Notes: a model not told the origin generated them from the letters alone. Positions 1-10,633 are shown, counted from the stretch's first letter. The stretch is 64,000 nucleotides of DNA from Bathymodiolus brooksi (GCA_963680875.1 OY804582.1:51602646-51666645), one strand, 5' to 3'. Translations and numbers: made by a program.

Positions 1-349
1 TTCGTTAGTCCGAAGGTCCATTAGTCCGTAGGTTCGTTTGTCCTAATGTCGGCCACCCATACGTTTGAACTCTGTTATTTCTGGTTTGAATAAACGTATA
101 TATTCAACCCGTATTAGTTTAATATTATTTTATTGCAAATAAAACAGCAATGGGATTGGACAAAAAGTTATCACAACTTATGGACTGTCCTCTCCCTACA
201 AATAATACACAATAATGTCAACAAAAATAGCACATACACAAATATAAATAATATTTAACACAATATAGTGAAACATGGGAAATAAATTGATGTAGACCAG
301 ATGACCGATCACTGATTAGAATCTTTTTGTTTGTCTACAACCCGCATAC

Positions 350-500
350 CCTTTTTGTCCCCCGCCACGAAGCGACGGAGTGACATAGTAATGGTCTGCG
401 TTCGTCCGTCCGTCCTTCCGTCCTTGTGTAAACATGTATCTTAAAGTAGTGTTACTAGAAATTAAGGTATAAAACAACAAAGTATCGAACTTGTAGGAAA
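350..500 (+). repeat. Dispersed repeat fragment with GTCC microsatellite
   Basis: A GC-richer block beginning CCCGCCACGAAGCGACGG continues into a short imperfect (GTCC)n run at 400-426. The arrangement of a CCCGCCACGAAG box followed by a 'GGTCTGCG' box and GTCC repeats is one I recall as a frequent dispersed repeat in bivalves. That recollection is unverified. The frame at 612-827 just downstream shows no recognisable domain. Confidence 0.35.
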
Positions 501-1134
501 TAATGATTTTTTTTCTAGTTTAACCCGTACGTGTTTTCCTACATGTAATATGCATAAAACCACTGAAAACATTTGTTAGATGATCTATTATGATACTTAT
601 TATATTATTTTTTGTTTCTGATGCGGCGTGTATACCTACATTGTGCACGTACCAATCTTTGGAATCTCTACACTAACAACAGACTGTTTATTCTTCTACA
701 GTATGCCACTTGGTTAAAATATCTGAGGAGACCCCCCATCTGGTACACGTATCTGGTAAAGGGTATTTGTATAATATGTCGAGCCATGGAACACGGTATT
801 CTGGAATTACATAGATGTAGAATTTGATACGCATATGCTTAAGTTGTTGCGGTAGTTGATTGGAGTTTTCAATATTCCATAATAATTGGTATATATTTGA
901 GGTTACACTCCGTATTTTGCGACCATCAGTTGTACATTAGAACGTCCGTTTAATGATTTTATGTATTCTCTTTTTAATGGAATGTACTTGTCCCTCACAA
1001 AACTTATTTTCAGATGTACTTTTATGTTTTCTAATCCCTTACTCAGAGATCGTCTCTTTTGTGTCGTACCAAAAGGAACTCTTTCAGTATTTCGTAAAGA
1101 GTAAATGACAAATCTGAATTTGTTTTCATTTTAT

Positions 1135-1267
1135 TTGTATATTGTTACTATGTCTTTGTTTATTTGACTTGCGTACGTTGTTTAATTTGTATATATTCTT
1201 GTAAAGTTGTATATGCCTTCAACCCTTCGGCGTAAAATTGTGCATTGAATACAGTTATTATTATTCT
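1135..1267 (+). repeat. Possible 3' tail of a non-LTR retrotransposon
   Basis: The stretch ends with AAATTGTGCATTGAATACAG followed by TTATTATTATT. It is preceded by a short hairpin-like CTTCAACCCTTCGGCG segment. A near-polyadenylation signal followed by an ATT microsatellite is typical of the 3' ends of some invertebrate LINEs. An unbroken reading frame at about 905-1107 lies just upstream but matches no family I recognise. Call based on pattern only. Confidence 0.25.
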
Positions 1268-1292
1268 GAAGTGTTTGTTAAGCAAAAAAATC

Positions 1293-1319
1293 CCAGTTGT
1301 TAATTGGATCAACAACTGG
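1293..1319. other. Perfect 9-bp-arm hairpin
   Basis: CCAGTTGTT and AACAACTGG form perfect arms around a 9-nt loop. It lies inside the 1-1802 segment just after the possible LINE tail. No function is assigned. Confidence 0.5.
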
Positions 1320-1802
1320 TCTTAAAAATAATCTAATATTTAGATATCTTTTAAGTTTTAAGCTTAAGCATATTTGGTTAAGATCAAAGTTTTAGTGGAG
1401 GGTTTACTTCATTGGAATGATTTCCATATATATCAGAGACGACGCATTTTTTTTTCTCTATTTTTTTTAGACTTAGCACGCTTGGATCCATAATTACAAA
1501 ACAGGGGTTTGGTGCAATTTTTGGCGTGTTTTCTACAAAATGCTTTAAGTTTTACCTATATTTGCCGATTACACATTTTTTTTGCTAGAAAAAGCCGGGC
1601 GTACAGCCTACAACCCACTGCTTAGTCAGGTTGTGAATATGAGTATTTTGCTTCTCTTACTTAATTTGATAAAGGACTGAATATTAAATCAATTCAACAC
1701 TGTTCGATACCTATCCTTTGGTCGAAAAACAAGACTAACGGACCTTCGGACTAACGGACCTTCGGACTAATGAACCTTCGGAGTAATGGACCTTCGGACT
1801 AT

Positions 1803-2440
1803 CACCAATAAATAAGGGTAATAACAAAATTACCGAACACCGAGCAATCTTCCAAAGGGAAAAGAAAAACTTATAAGTCAATAAACAAAACATCACTTAA
1901 CAAAGGGATTACTTAGTGGAATCTTAGTTTAAGGTATACTTAAGTTAAGATGTTTTATGCCCTTGACCTCCCATGCTGGAACCGAAAACCGCCATTTCTA
2001 TCAAAAACAAACTAATTTTCGGACCGGTTCCGGTTCATGTTTCAAATCACCTATGTTTCGCATGTTTCGAAAACCCGTTTCTGTTTTAGATGAAAAAAAC
2101 AACAAAACAATTATGTGATTCAGAATCATGTTCCAGATTCACCTAAAAGAAATGCGCCCCTGGGGCACAACAGCTGATGGGGATCCACAAGGTTTAATAG
2201 TGCATTCCATCCGTTTATTTTTCCGAAATCAGGGAAATTGACAATAATAATAAATTTAGCAGTACCCCGCCATTTTGTTGCTTACCTTGTGTTTATTTCT
2301 AGTATTCGTGTGGACCCAGGACCCAGAAATAGAGGCCCTACATCGTTACTAGCCCTGAAAATACGTACCCCCGTGGCAAACACGGGGAAATTAAGGTACA
2401 TCAGTCAAGTGCCTGTGATCTTCCCATGGATAGTTGGCCT
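1803..2440. other. No gene seen; GC-richer island at 2150-2450
   Basis: No convincing gene. The island 2150-2450 is less AT-rich than its surroundings. It has a YY1-like motif on the minus strand (AAAATGGCGGGG, near 2268-2279), a perfect 7-bp-arm hairpin CCCCGTG..CACGGGG near 2370-2388, and an open frame at 2303-2395 bordered by TTTCTAG and AAG|GTACAT. The translated frame has no recognisable motif, so this is left as an unassigned island. Confidence 0.3.
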
Positions 2441-2765
2441 TCCTAAACAGTAGTAACGAGCCCCTGTGATCGTGTCAAACCTAATATTATAAAATTGGTA
2501 TGTGTTGCTTCTCTGCTAATCACACGGCATTAATGAGAAAATGCAAATACTGTTTGGCTCTAGATCAGGATAACGTATCCTAGTAGGGTGACATGTCTAT
2601 CCACATACTGTTGTTTCAGTCAGCTAGCACTATTAAAATCCAGCAAACATGTTGGTCTAGTACAAAGTGGACCTCATCATCATCTCATTGAAAATTAGCT
2701 TGTTCTCGCCAGGATATAGCTGAAAAAATGCTGAGTGTGCATTAAACACCAATCACTTACTCATT
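2440..2765 (+). mobile_element. SINE-like element, family 2, copy A
   Basis: Shares ordered blocks with the element at 9757-10215: CTTCTCTGCTAA, GCATTAA, TGGCTCT..ATCAGGAT and GTGACATGTCTA. It ends with a tail GATATAGCTGAAA..TTAAACACCAATCAC. This tail is also found, diverged, at the 3' ends of the family-1 SINEs in this window. A head-specific body joined to a shared 3' tail is typical of SINEs that use one LINE's machinery. The promoter boxes are not clear in this copy and no target duplication was identified. Confidence 0.6.
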
Positions 2766-2843
2766 ATTTGCTACACTTTAAATTATATTTTAATTGCCTA
2801 TGATAAATGGACATGATTACATGTATTTTTTGATTTTATTTAT

Positions 2844-2901
2844 TGACATTGTTGAGTTGGACACACCTGAGGTGACATTGTTGAGTTGGACACACCTGAG
2901 G
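2844..2901. repeat. Perfect tandem duplication of a 29-bp unit
   Basis: A 29-bp segment starting TGACATTGTTGAGTTGG is repeated head to tail with no mismatch. Perfect identity points to a recent duplication. No coding frame or wider family is apparent. Confidence 0.85.
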
Positions 2902-3204
2902 CCTTTATTAAGGCAAGGATCGTGTCCCTATAGTCCAGACAGTGACAACTGTATATAGTTTTAATTGTAAATTGTAAATTCAAATTTGGTTATTATTATT
3001 TATTATCATCTATTTGGAAACCGATTTAAATTTTGGCTTCACTATTCGTTGGGCATGCTGCACAAAAATCAAAATTGCATAATCTTCAATATGATGAAGG
3101 AGGCAATCATATGGCAGAAACAGAAACAGAAATAGTATAAGTATATGTGTCCATTTATATTTTAAGCAATTGTGAAACTTGACATTCATTTTTATCTTCC
3201 ATGT

Positions 3205-4365
3205 AGAGTTGCTGAAGCCAGTAATGATTGGTGATTTTATTCTCACAGAGTTGCTGAAGCCAGTGATGATTGGTGACTTGACTCTCACAGAGTTGTTGAA
3301 GCCAGTGATGGTTGGTGATTTTATTCTCACAGAGTTGTTGAAGCTAGTGATGATTGGTGACTTGACTCTCACAGAGTTGTTGAAGCCAGTGATGATTGGT
3401 GACTTGACTCTCACAGAGTTGTTGAAGCCAGTGATGGTTGGTGACTTGACTCTCACAGAGTTGTTGAAGCCAGTGATGATTGGTGACTTTACTCTCACAG
3501 AGTTGTTGAAACCAGTGATGGTTGGTGACTTTACTCTCACAGAGTTGTTGAAGCCAGTGATGATTGGTGACTTGACTCTCACAGAGTTGCTGAAGCCAGT
3601 GATGATTGGTGACTTGACTCTCAGAGTTGTTGAAGCCAGTGATGATTGGTGACTTGACTCTCACAGCATTGTTGAAGCCAGTGATGGTTGGTGTTTTTAC
3701 TCTCAGAGTTGTTGAAGCCAGTGATGATTGGTGACTTGACTCTCAGAGTTGTTGAAGCCAGTGATGATTGGTGACTTGACTCTCACAGCGTTGTTGAAGC
3801 CAGTGATGGTTGGTGATTTTACTCTCAGAGTTGTTGAAGCCAGTGATGATTGGTGACTTTACTCTCACAGAGTTGTTGAAGCCAGTGATGATTGGTGACT
3901 TTACTCTCACAGAGTTGTTGAAGCCAGTGATGGTTGGTGATTTTACTCTCAGAGTTGTTGAAGCCAGTGATGATTGGTGACTTTACTCTCACAGAGTTGT
4001 TGAAGCCAGTGATGAATGGTGACTTGACTCTCAGAGTTGTTGAAGCCAGTGATGATTGGTGACTTGACTCTCACAGAGTTGTTGAAGCCAGTGATGATTG
4101 GTGACTTTACTCTCACAGAGTTGTTGAAACCAGTGATGGTTGGTGATTTTACTCTCAGAGTTGTTGACGCCAGTGATGAATGGTGACTTTACTCTCACAG
4201 AGTTGTTGAAGCCAGTGATGATTGGTGACTTTACTCTCACAGAGTTGTTGAAGCCAGTGATGGTTGGTGATTTTACTCTCAGAGTTGTTGAAGCCAGTCA
4301 TGATTGGTGATTTTACTCTCACAGAGTTGTTGAAGCCAGTGATGATTGCAGATTTTGCTCTCACA
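3205..4365. repeat. Minisatellite array, 42-bp unit with 40-bp variants (about 28 copies)
   Basis: The unit begins AGAGTTGTTGAAGCCAGTGA and continues through GATTGGTGACTT to GACTCTCAC. The 42-bp form is a multiple of three, so runs of it stay open on both strands and create artefactual frames with a 14-residue period (for example LLKPVMIGDLTLTE on plus, SPIITGFNNSVRVK on minus). The 40-bp variants lack an AC dinucleotide (TCTCACAGAG to TCTCAGAG) and shift the frame repeatedly. That argues against a translated repeat protein. The final unit at 4323-4365 is diverged, marking the array edge. Confidence 0.95.
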
Positions 4366-4675
4366 AGCAGTGTTGATGAATCCATGCAGTGGAGTTGATG
4401 CAATGGATATTTGACACAGAAAAATCTAAGATTGAGTGTGCAAATAATCAATAATAACACAGTTGTCTCTATTTTATTGCAAATATCACAAGACAACTTA
4501 ATTCTTTATTACTTCAAATATGTCATTAAGATATTGAAGATATTCTGACAAGTAAATGGTGTATTTCACTCCATCAAGCAGCTCCTCAATTTCATATTGT
4601 TTAAAAATTCTAAGAACATGGTGCAAATATAAAGACACAGAAAATGCATACATACACAGTTGTTGAAATTGCATA

Positions 4676-4962
4676 TTCGTGGGGGAGGCTGCAGATGGCA
4701 TCGTGGCCATGATCGTGTGGTAGTTGGATTTACAAATACCTATGCAATCAGTGCCTATCACCACTGATGTTGTGAGTTTGAATCTCGATCAGGGCAAGTT
4801 GTACACCATTATGTGATAAAGTTTGTCAGTGACTTATGAAAGGTCGGTGGTTTTCTCAGAGTCCTCTTGTTTCCTCCATTAATAAAACTGACTGACATTA
4901 TATAACTGAAATATTGTTGAAAGTGGCGTTCAAACACCATCAAACAAACAAACATATTCGGG
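4676..4962 (+). mobile_element. tRNA-derived SINE, family 1, full-length copy with 15-bp target duplication
   Basis: The head contains CGTGGCCATGATCGTGTGG and a pol III B-box-like GAGTTTGAATCTC near 4768-4780. The body has GTCGGTGGTTTTCTC and AATAAAACTGACTG. The tail is GAAATATTGTTGAAAGTGGCG followed by CACCATCAAACAAACAAAC. The element is flanked by a perfect 15-bp direct repeat, TGTTGAAATTGCATA, at 4661-4675 and 4963-4977, the signature of LINE-mediated target-primed insertion. Other copies are at 15791, 16805, 27477 and 37325. The A box is less clear than the B box. Confidence 0.85.
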
Positions 4963-4977
4963 TGTTGAAATTGCATA

Positions 4978-5640
4978 ATTTATGTGGTAGCTAAAATATT
5001 CCTGCATGTAACTGACCCGTCCTTAAACATTGTAAATAATATTTTATATATTTTCTGCAAATATTTATTTAAAAAAGAATATAGATTTTATTTGTTTTAT
5101 GTATTTGTTTCCATGAAATGAAATTTAAATTGCTATATCTAGTTCATCTGTCAAAAATAGTCACATCTGAGTGAAGGTTAATTATTTTCAATCTGTTTTT
5201 TGAGTCCCACTGTTACATTTTACACAATATTATAAAACATCACAGTGGCTGACATATCTGATAGTACTTACATGCTTAGTGTACTTTATATGGGAAATGA
5301 GCTACAATTTTTGAGGTTTTATTTTCAATTGTAGATAATTTCATATTAGGTTGTAGATATATTTTGTGATCATAAATGTCAATCTTGTTCTATTATTTTG
5401 GATTATGATAGGATGACTGACTTGGGATTGACCACGGTCGACTCTTTTCAGCGAGTTCAGGTTGTCAAATTTGTTTCTTTTTTTTTCAGTTAAGGGTCCT
5501 ATAATAACATGTGTCATGGCATTATAAAAAGGTATAATGGTTCGTTTAACATGCTATATAATTATATCTTTGGTGTAATGTATCACTGTACATTTCATTT
5601 CTCTGCCTCAGTCAACATTTCATGTGTGACTCTTTTGTAG
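4978..5640. other. Unique AT-rich sequence, nothing recognised
   Basis: No repeat, RNA gene or convincing open frame seen. The end is pyrimidine-rich and leads into the splice-acceptor-like TCTTTTGTAG at 5631-5640. Confidence 0.5.
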
Positions 5641-5724
5641 GGAGAAACTCGTCCATGCCTACATTATTTAAGTTACTGAGCCAAGACGGCTTAAAGCAGT
5701 TTGATACAGAGTTTGTATTGGATG
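5641..5724 (+). CDS. Candidate internal exon (84 bp, phase 1-1), unidentified protein
   Basis: An 84-bp segment lies between TCTTTTGTAG and G|GTACGT, both acceptable splice sites. In the frame entered at phase 1 it is open throughout and reads RNSSMPTLFKLLSQDGLKQF and then DTEFVLD. The other two frames contain stops. Third codon positions are about half G/C, higher than the local background. Length divisible by three and identical entry and exit phases make it a self-contained cassette. RNSSMP resembles a basophilic-kinase or 14-3-3 motif, which is only suggestive. I do not recognise the protein. It could be chance. Confidence 0.35.
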
Positions 5725-5802
5725 GTACGTGCAAACGTTGATGTGAATCAGATTATCCTGATTTGACTGGAGCACAAGCAGAGTTGAATTGTTTTGTTGC
5801 AG

Positions 5803-5832
5803 AACTCCAATACAATGTATATATAATATCAG
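5803..5832 (+). CDS. Candidate 30-bp microexon (phase 1-1)
   Basis: Flanked by TTGTTTTGTTGCAG and CAG|GTGAGA, the two best-matching splice sites in the region. It lies 78 bp after the candidate exon at 5641-5724. In phase 1 it reads LQYNVYIIS, compatible with joining to the preceding exon. A frame this short is uninformative, so the support is only the splice sites and the matching phase. Confidence 0.2.
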
Positions 5833-5849
5833 GTGAGATGTCATTCAGG

Positions 5850-7200
5850 ATATTAAATATTTATAAAAATATATGTACTCTGTCAGTCTATGCCTACATA
5901 TAAGATAGTTTGGTGTTGTTTTTTTGTTTGGTAACAGATGTTTAGAATTAAGATTAAAAGCTGTTTCTTACTGTTTATAAGCAAATGACTATTTTGGCTA
6001 TGAATGGAGGCTATTGAGTATGTAGTAATATACATGTAGTATCACAATTTATACTTATACATTTATCAAGTAGATCACAGCATATACACAAAGATCAGTA
6101 GAGTTTTTTTTAAATTAGCTTTTAAGCAAATTTGAAATTTAAGAAACTATTTTAATTGAGTTTCACTTAACTTTGTGTATTGAAAACATTTTTAATTGGT
6201 GAAAGTTGACATGGATCGATTATTCAGATACTTAAGATTTTGTAGATAAATTACATTTAAAAAAGTCAATTTTGAAATTCAATTTAAATAACATTTAAAC
6301 AGTAGTACTTTAAAATGTTTTTGTAACATGCTACATGGGTTTTATATATTTGCTTCCTTTTTAATTATATACTGATTCAATTATATTCTGTGTTTTAAAA
6401 TGATTTTCCCAAACAAAATTAAATGTGTAAAATTAAAATGAAGTATGTTTATGTGATTTGAAGTTAGATTGTTTATAAACTGTGAAAGCCCCATATTAAA
6501 CAGAATTTAAAACAAAATGTATTGATTTGTGTGGGTTTATTTTTCTTTCATTTCTTAAAATTTAAGATATTATATTTATTAATTTTAAAGCAAAATGTGT
6601 AACCTCACAGAAAAAAAACCTATCTGGCATTGGTACGAAATACACGAAATATATATTTTTACAATGCACTATTTTTTATGATTATTTTTGATTATCTACG
6701 TTGGGATAAAAAAAAATCATCGAGAAATAAATGACAGGGCATGCAGGAATGACGTTTGTTTTAAAATTCACTTCGATTGGTCTTATACAGAGTAAAAATT
6801 CAGCATGAAAAGCTAAAAAGTTGCTATGGTTGGTCACCCCATTATCAAAGTGCCTCCCTGGATACCACCCATAATCTATTACAATAGAACAAATATGACA
6901 ACATGTTATGTTATACAATTAACCAATTGAATTCAAGCTTGAGAATACAAATGTATTATGTATCTATGAAATATTTATTTTTAAGCAAATCATTATTATT
7001 ATTTTTTAGATGAAGCAAAATAGAAGAAAAAAAGTCATGACTAATTGTGACTAATTATAAAACTTCTGTTTTACTTACACAATGTATTATCCAATACAAA
7101 ATGTATAATAATTCCAATTTTAATGGTTCAGATGAGCTATTTTCATTACCAAAATGCATCCATTATCTAATTTGTCTGTCATTGTTGTCATTATGTATAT
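5850..7200. other. AT-rich sequence, no gene seen
   Basis: Mostly A/T-rich with homopolymer runs. The block at about 6730-6900 is less AT-rich and carries a minus-strand frame (6682-6918) with no recognisable motif. It may be an unrecognised old repeat. Confidence 0.4.
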
Positions 7201-7204
7201 GTAT

Positions 7205-7360
7205 ACATTGAAACCTGTCTAATCAGGGCCAACTTTTGTGATCTGAATAGACAGGTGTTCAGTTTATACAGGTTAAATTAACAAAGACTTCCTACATTGG
7301 AAATTTTATCTAAAGTTCAGTTTATACAGGATTTGATTTACACAAGTTTCACTCTACTTT
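7205..7360. mobile_element. Diverged MITE-like repeat
   Basis: Contains TTGAAACCTGTCTAATCAGG and then AGTTTATACAGG twice (near 7260-7271 and 7318-7329). The theme 'AAACCTGT..ACAGG' recalls the clearer element at 41922-42098, which has AGTCAAACCTG inverted ends. Heavily diverged, so family assignment is tentative. Confidence 0.35.
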
Positions 7361-7610
7361 CACATTTAAATCTTCTATGATGCCACTGGGCCATTATAGA
7401 AACCAAGCTTGATAGGAAAGTTCAATGAGTGGTACTCTACACAGGTTATGATTTTACTTCTGATCAGATATCCAAGATGCAGAAACAAGATACCCTAATC
7501 TGTCTTAAGAGTTTTTTCCTTTTTTTTGTAACTGAAGCGTTTTTTATTCAACCAATTTTTATTTTTATCTTTTCCTCTATGTTCCTTTTAAAATTCTCTT
7601 TTTGTAATAT

Positions 7611-7777
7611 ACCAACATAATTTGTATAGCTGTCACAGTTACAGTTTTTTCAACACCGTATCTGTTTCTCGATACAGCCGCCCGATTACAGTGACCCGTG
7701 ACCCAGATTAGCACGTTCCACCAGTTTTTTCATACTAATGTTGTTTAACCAACATAATTTGTATAGCTGTCACTGTT
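7611..7777. repeat. 30-bp direct repeats 137 bp apart
   Basis: ACCAACATAATTTGTATAGC followed by TGTCAC occurs at 7611 and again at 7748, with one mismatch over 30 bp. The interval is GC-richer and includes CGATACAGCCGCCCG. Either a partial tandem duplication or an insertion with a long flanking duplication. Confidence 0.7.
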
Positions 7778-8183
7778 TTGAAGGTAAAAGTGGTCAAATT
7801 GGGGCTAGCGTCAGAAATATTTGTAACTGGTCTAGATAAGTCCTGGATTCTTTATTTGTCTTTGTGACTCACTAGTTTTTTACAACAATAACAAAGGATG
7901 CACTTAGACAGGGACTCATGACTTTTTTGTTGGGATTCACCAAAACTTTTATCCTGCAAGGATACCTAAAACATGGGGACACCTAAGATGTGTATAGATA
8001 ACTATGTAAGCAATACTACCGGCTCATACAGGCTAGGTGAATCTCTGGTTTTCTCTAAATTCCTTTATGAAATTCTACACTGTACTCTTCAAACAAGTGA
8101 TGGCTTTTGTTGAACAAAAATCATTTTTCAGTAAGATGGCCATAGGAGGAAACCCTTGTCAACTTTGTTGCTGTTATCATACT

Positions 8184-8197
8184 GTTACCACGGTAAC
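8184..8197. promoter_or_regulatory. RFX X-box-like palindrome
   Basis: GTTACCACGGTAAC fits the RFX consensus GTNRCC, 0-3 spacer bases, RGYAAC exactly and is a near-perfect 14-bp palindrome. No adjacent gene is identified, so function is unknown. Confidence 0.3.
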
Positions 8198-8199
8198 CT

Positions 8200-9755
8200 T
8201 TTATTATTGACCATCAAAATTAATACAAATCAAAATTTTCTTTTGAAGAAAAAAATTAAAGACTTGTCATTGATTGGACATTTACGACTTCAATTTTCCT
8301 GTTCAGCAGATTATTAAGATCAAAAATAAATTTTAGTATCATTCTTAAGAAAAATGAATGTTAAGACCATCATGAATTATTCTACCGTGCGATTGAGAGA
8401 TAAAAGTCTCAGTGTAATTTATATTTTATATGTGTATGAAAATTCATAAAAATATACATTGCTTCATTGGTATATCATTGTCTCTATGGCAATAAAGTTT
8501 TCTTCACTAAAGCATAGAAAAAGAATTAATATTGTTTGTTGTTTAAATTCTATTTAAATATCCCCATGATAACTAAATAAAATTTTTATATTGGATTTGA
8601 AACATGATTTTTACGACTGAAATTTTTTCGTAAAATTTTCATAAACATTTCTAGGTACATATTCATGTTTGTTAGAATATTTAAAAAAATTCTAACCATT
8701 TTTTCTGAAATTTTAAATTATTTTTCTGTCAGTATAATTCGATTTTTATAAAAAAAAATTAGTAAGGGTGAAATGTGGTTTTGATAGGTAAGGTATAAGA
8801 TGTAAAACCTAGCTTGGGAATGGGTGTGTTTGACTTGTGTCTGTGTATGTAGAGAAAGTATGTGATATAACAATGCTTAGGGGTTTTCCCCAGATATTCC
8901 AGCTAAAAACCAGACAATTAGAAAATGCCCAAAATATTTCTTAAGACAAGACACCAAAAAAATCTATGATATTTAGAAGATTATAGTTACTTATGATTAA
9001 AAATTACTGATTATATTTAGTAAAAATTTCATATTACATTAAAATTTTAGCAAAAATAAATAGTATGAGAAAGACAAGGAAAAAACCAGCAATTTGTGAA
9101 TATTTTAAGAAGCCTTTAATTAAAACAATGGCAATTCATGAATATTTGTTTGCTTCCTTTAAAGAATGACAATTTTTGAATATTTTTAACAGCCTTTGGC
9201 TTTGATAAAGAACAACAATGTGTGAGAAAAATAATTACGGCTTTTAATTATATACCATTATTTAGGTCCCCCCTCACCTTTAATTCTGATAATGATAATT
9301 ATCAGTGTGCACCTGTTACAAAACTAATTACAATCTCCTAATCTGATCCTTTAATATTTTCAAGTATTTTTTTTGTTAGAATCAAACATTTTAATTAACA
9401 GACTGGATCACTGGATATACATGTTCAGTATGGAGGTTGTTTTCATGAGAATTATTTCTTCTAATGTTCATGACAACATGATTAACAGTTACTGTACATC
9501 TCCATATTTGACAATTGTACAATCCTATGATAATTTCTTTAGAGAAGGAATCCTCTTATTTCTAATTGCCAATTTGTCAACTTTGCAGAATAATATATGA
9601 ATATGATAGTCATTGTCAAAGTGTGTGATGAAATAGCAAATGCAAGGTTTCAAGAACAAAAATGTAGTATAATATTGCCAACTACATGATGATGTCATTT
9701 GAAAATATTTCTCAACAAGTTACCTCCCTTGTTCAATGTAGTATATATTACAAGT
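8200..9755. other. AT-rich sequence, no gene seen
   Basis: Only A/T-rich sequence with short palindromes was seen, including a perfect 8-bp-arm hairpin CTGATAAT GATA ATTATCAG at 9286-9305. The frame at 9373-9600 shows no recognisable motif. Confidence 0.45.
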
Positions 9756-9756
9756 G

Positions 9757-10215
9757 CTGTAATGGAGCCAGGGTATAATATTTGCTTCACATCTTAGCCT
9801 CTCTGCTAAACATGCAGCATTAAGTACCGGTAGTAAGAGCTAAGACTGGTTGGCTCTGAATCAGGATCCAAGTCAAGGGCGGATCCAGGATTTCAAGTTA
9901 GGGAGGGCGCACTTAGAAAAATTGCACCGAGCAGAGGGAGGTGCAAAAATTTTTGGGGTATTTTGTGTGAAAAATCAAGATTTTATGCCAAAAAATCATA
10001 TTTATTCCAATTTTAGGGGGGGGGGCATGTGCCGGGTGGGCCCCCCTCCCCTGGATCTGCCCCTGCAAGTGACATGTCTACATCTGGACTGCTTCTTTAG
10101 TGACCCAACACTATAAACATCCTAAGAATGTTGGTATATTACAAAGTATCAAAATGTAATTTGTTATTGCTGTGAAATAGCTCATTTGGCATAAAACAAC
10201 AATCACTCACTCCCT
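9757..10215 (+). mobile_element. SINE-like element, family 2, copy B, interrupted by a MITE
   Basis: The blocks AGCCTCTCTGCTAAAC, GCATTAAG and TGGCTCTGAATCAGGAT lie left of the insertion at 9874-10065. GTGACATGTCTA, TTGGTATATTACAAAGT and the diverged tail GAAATAGCTC..AAAACAACAATCACTCAC lie right of it. Block order matches copy A at 2440-2765, so the two halves once formed one element. Confidence 0.6.
9874..10065. mobile_element. 192-bp non-autonomous DNA transposon with 16-bp inverted ends and 5-bp target duplication
   Basis: Left end CAAGGGCGGATCCAGG and right end CCTGGATCTGCCCCTG are inverted repeats matching at 14 of 16 positions. The element is bounded by CAAGT on both sides (9869-9873 and 10066-10070). 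It splits the family-2 SINE-like repeat, so it is younger than that repeat. CA..TG ends with a GGGCGGATCCAG core resemble hAT-like elements, and hAT subgroups with 5-bp target duplications are described. Superfamily assignment remains inference. The internal G run (10017-10025) and C run (10041-10046) could pair. Confidence 0.75.
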
Positions 10216-10524
10216 CTCCCAGATAACAACATTAATATCTGATTGCCAGACACTTTTCAAAATATTTATGTTTAATCACTATGGGCAACATCATCATATT
10301 AGGCCTTGTGGTCTGTCATCCATTATCTGTAAACTTTACACATCTCAATAATCATCTTTTCTAGTGAAACAGAAATGCTGCAAGCAATCATCTGTATTAG
10401 TAGAGCATACTTTATCTTTGAAAATGCAATGTCCCTGAGGGACCTCGCTCAGTGTAAACCAATGCTCTACAGGCTGAGCTAAAAGACATGTAATACTTAG
10501 TCTTTGCCTTAATTTTTTTCACCT

Positions 10525-10633
10525 ACTTGCCCGAAGGCCAAATTTAGAAAAATGTTCTATTAATTAAAACAAATTCTTTCATAATTTTCACTTGTCCGAA
10601 TCCGGTTTTAGTTGTCCTGGGCTTCGGGCAAGT
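10525..10633. mobile_element. Fold-back repeat with ACTTGCCCGAAG inverted arms
   Basis: ACTTGCCCGAAGGC at 10525-10538 is mirrored by GCTTCGGGCAAGT at 10621-10633. A related inner copy, CACTTGTCCGAATCCGG, sits at 10590-10606. This may be a small MITE. The minus-strand frame across it is not a gene. Confidence 0.5.

Larger units (their letters stand above)
1..1802. mobile_element. Candidate DNA element bracketed by inverted 16-bp repeat clusters (left end cut by window)
   Basis: Positions 1-50 hold about three diverged copies of a 16-bp unit of the type CGTTAGTCCGAAGGTC. Positions 1733-1802 hold four copies of the same unit in the opposite orientation (GACCTTCGGACTAACG type). Inverted subterminal repeat clusters about 1.7 kb apart resemble the ends of a non-autonomous DNA transposon, but no transposase frame, clean terminus or target duplication can be seen because the left end meets the window edge. 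The interior is AT-rich and carries other repeat pieces (see separate entries). It could instead be two independent insertions of one small tandem repeat. Confidence 0.35.

Noticed and set aside
702..755. Exon-like segment TTCTTCTACAG to CTG|GTAAAG
   Set aside because: 54 bp, open in two frames, no recognisable peptide, and inside a probable repeat.
905..1107. Frame of about 67 codons without a start, including YSLFNGMYLSLTKLIF
   Set aside because: No family recognised. Lies upstream of a LINE-like tail inside a candidate transposon.
2303..2395. Possible 93-bp exon between TTTCTAG and AAG|GTACAT
   Set aside because: Peptide has no recognisable features and several frames and both strands look equally plausible.
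3010..4496. Overlapping long frames on both strands with 14-residue repeats
   Set aside because: They run through the 42-bp array, exist on both strands, and are broken by 40-bp units.
4768..4780. tRNA gene
   Set aside because: B-box-like motif belongs to a SINE. No tRNA cloverleaf or anticodon arm is evident.
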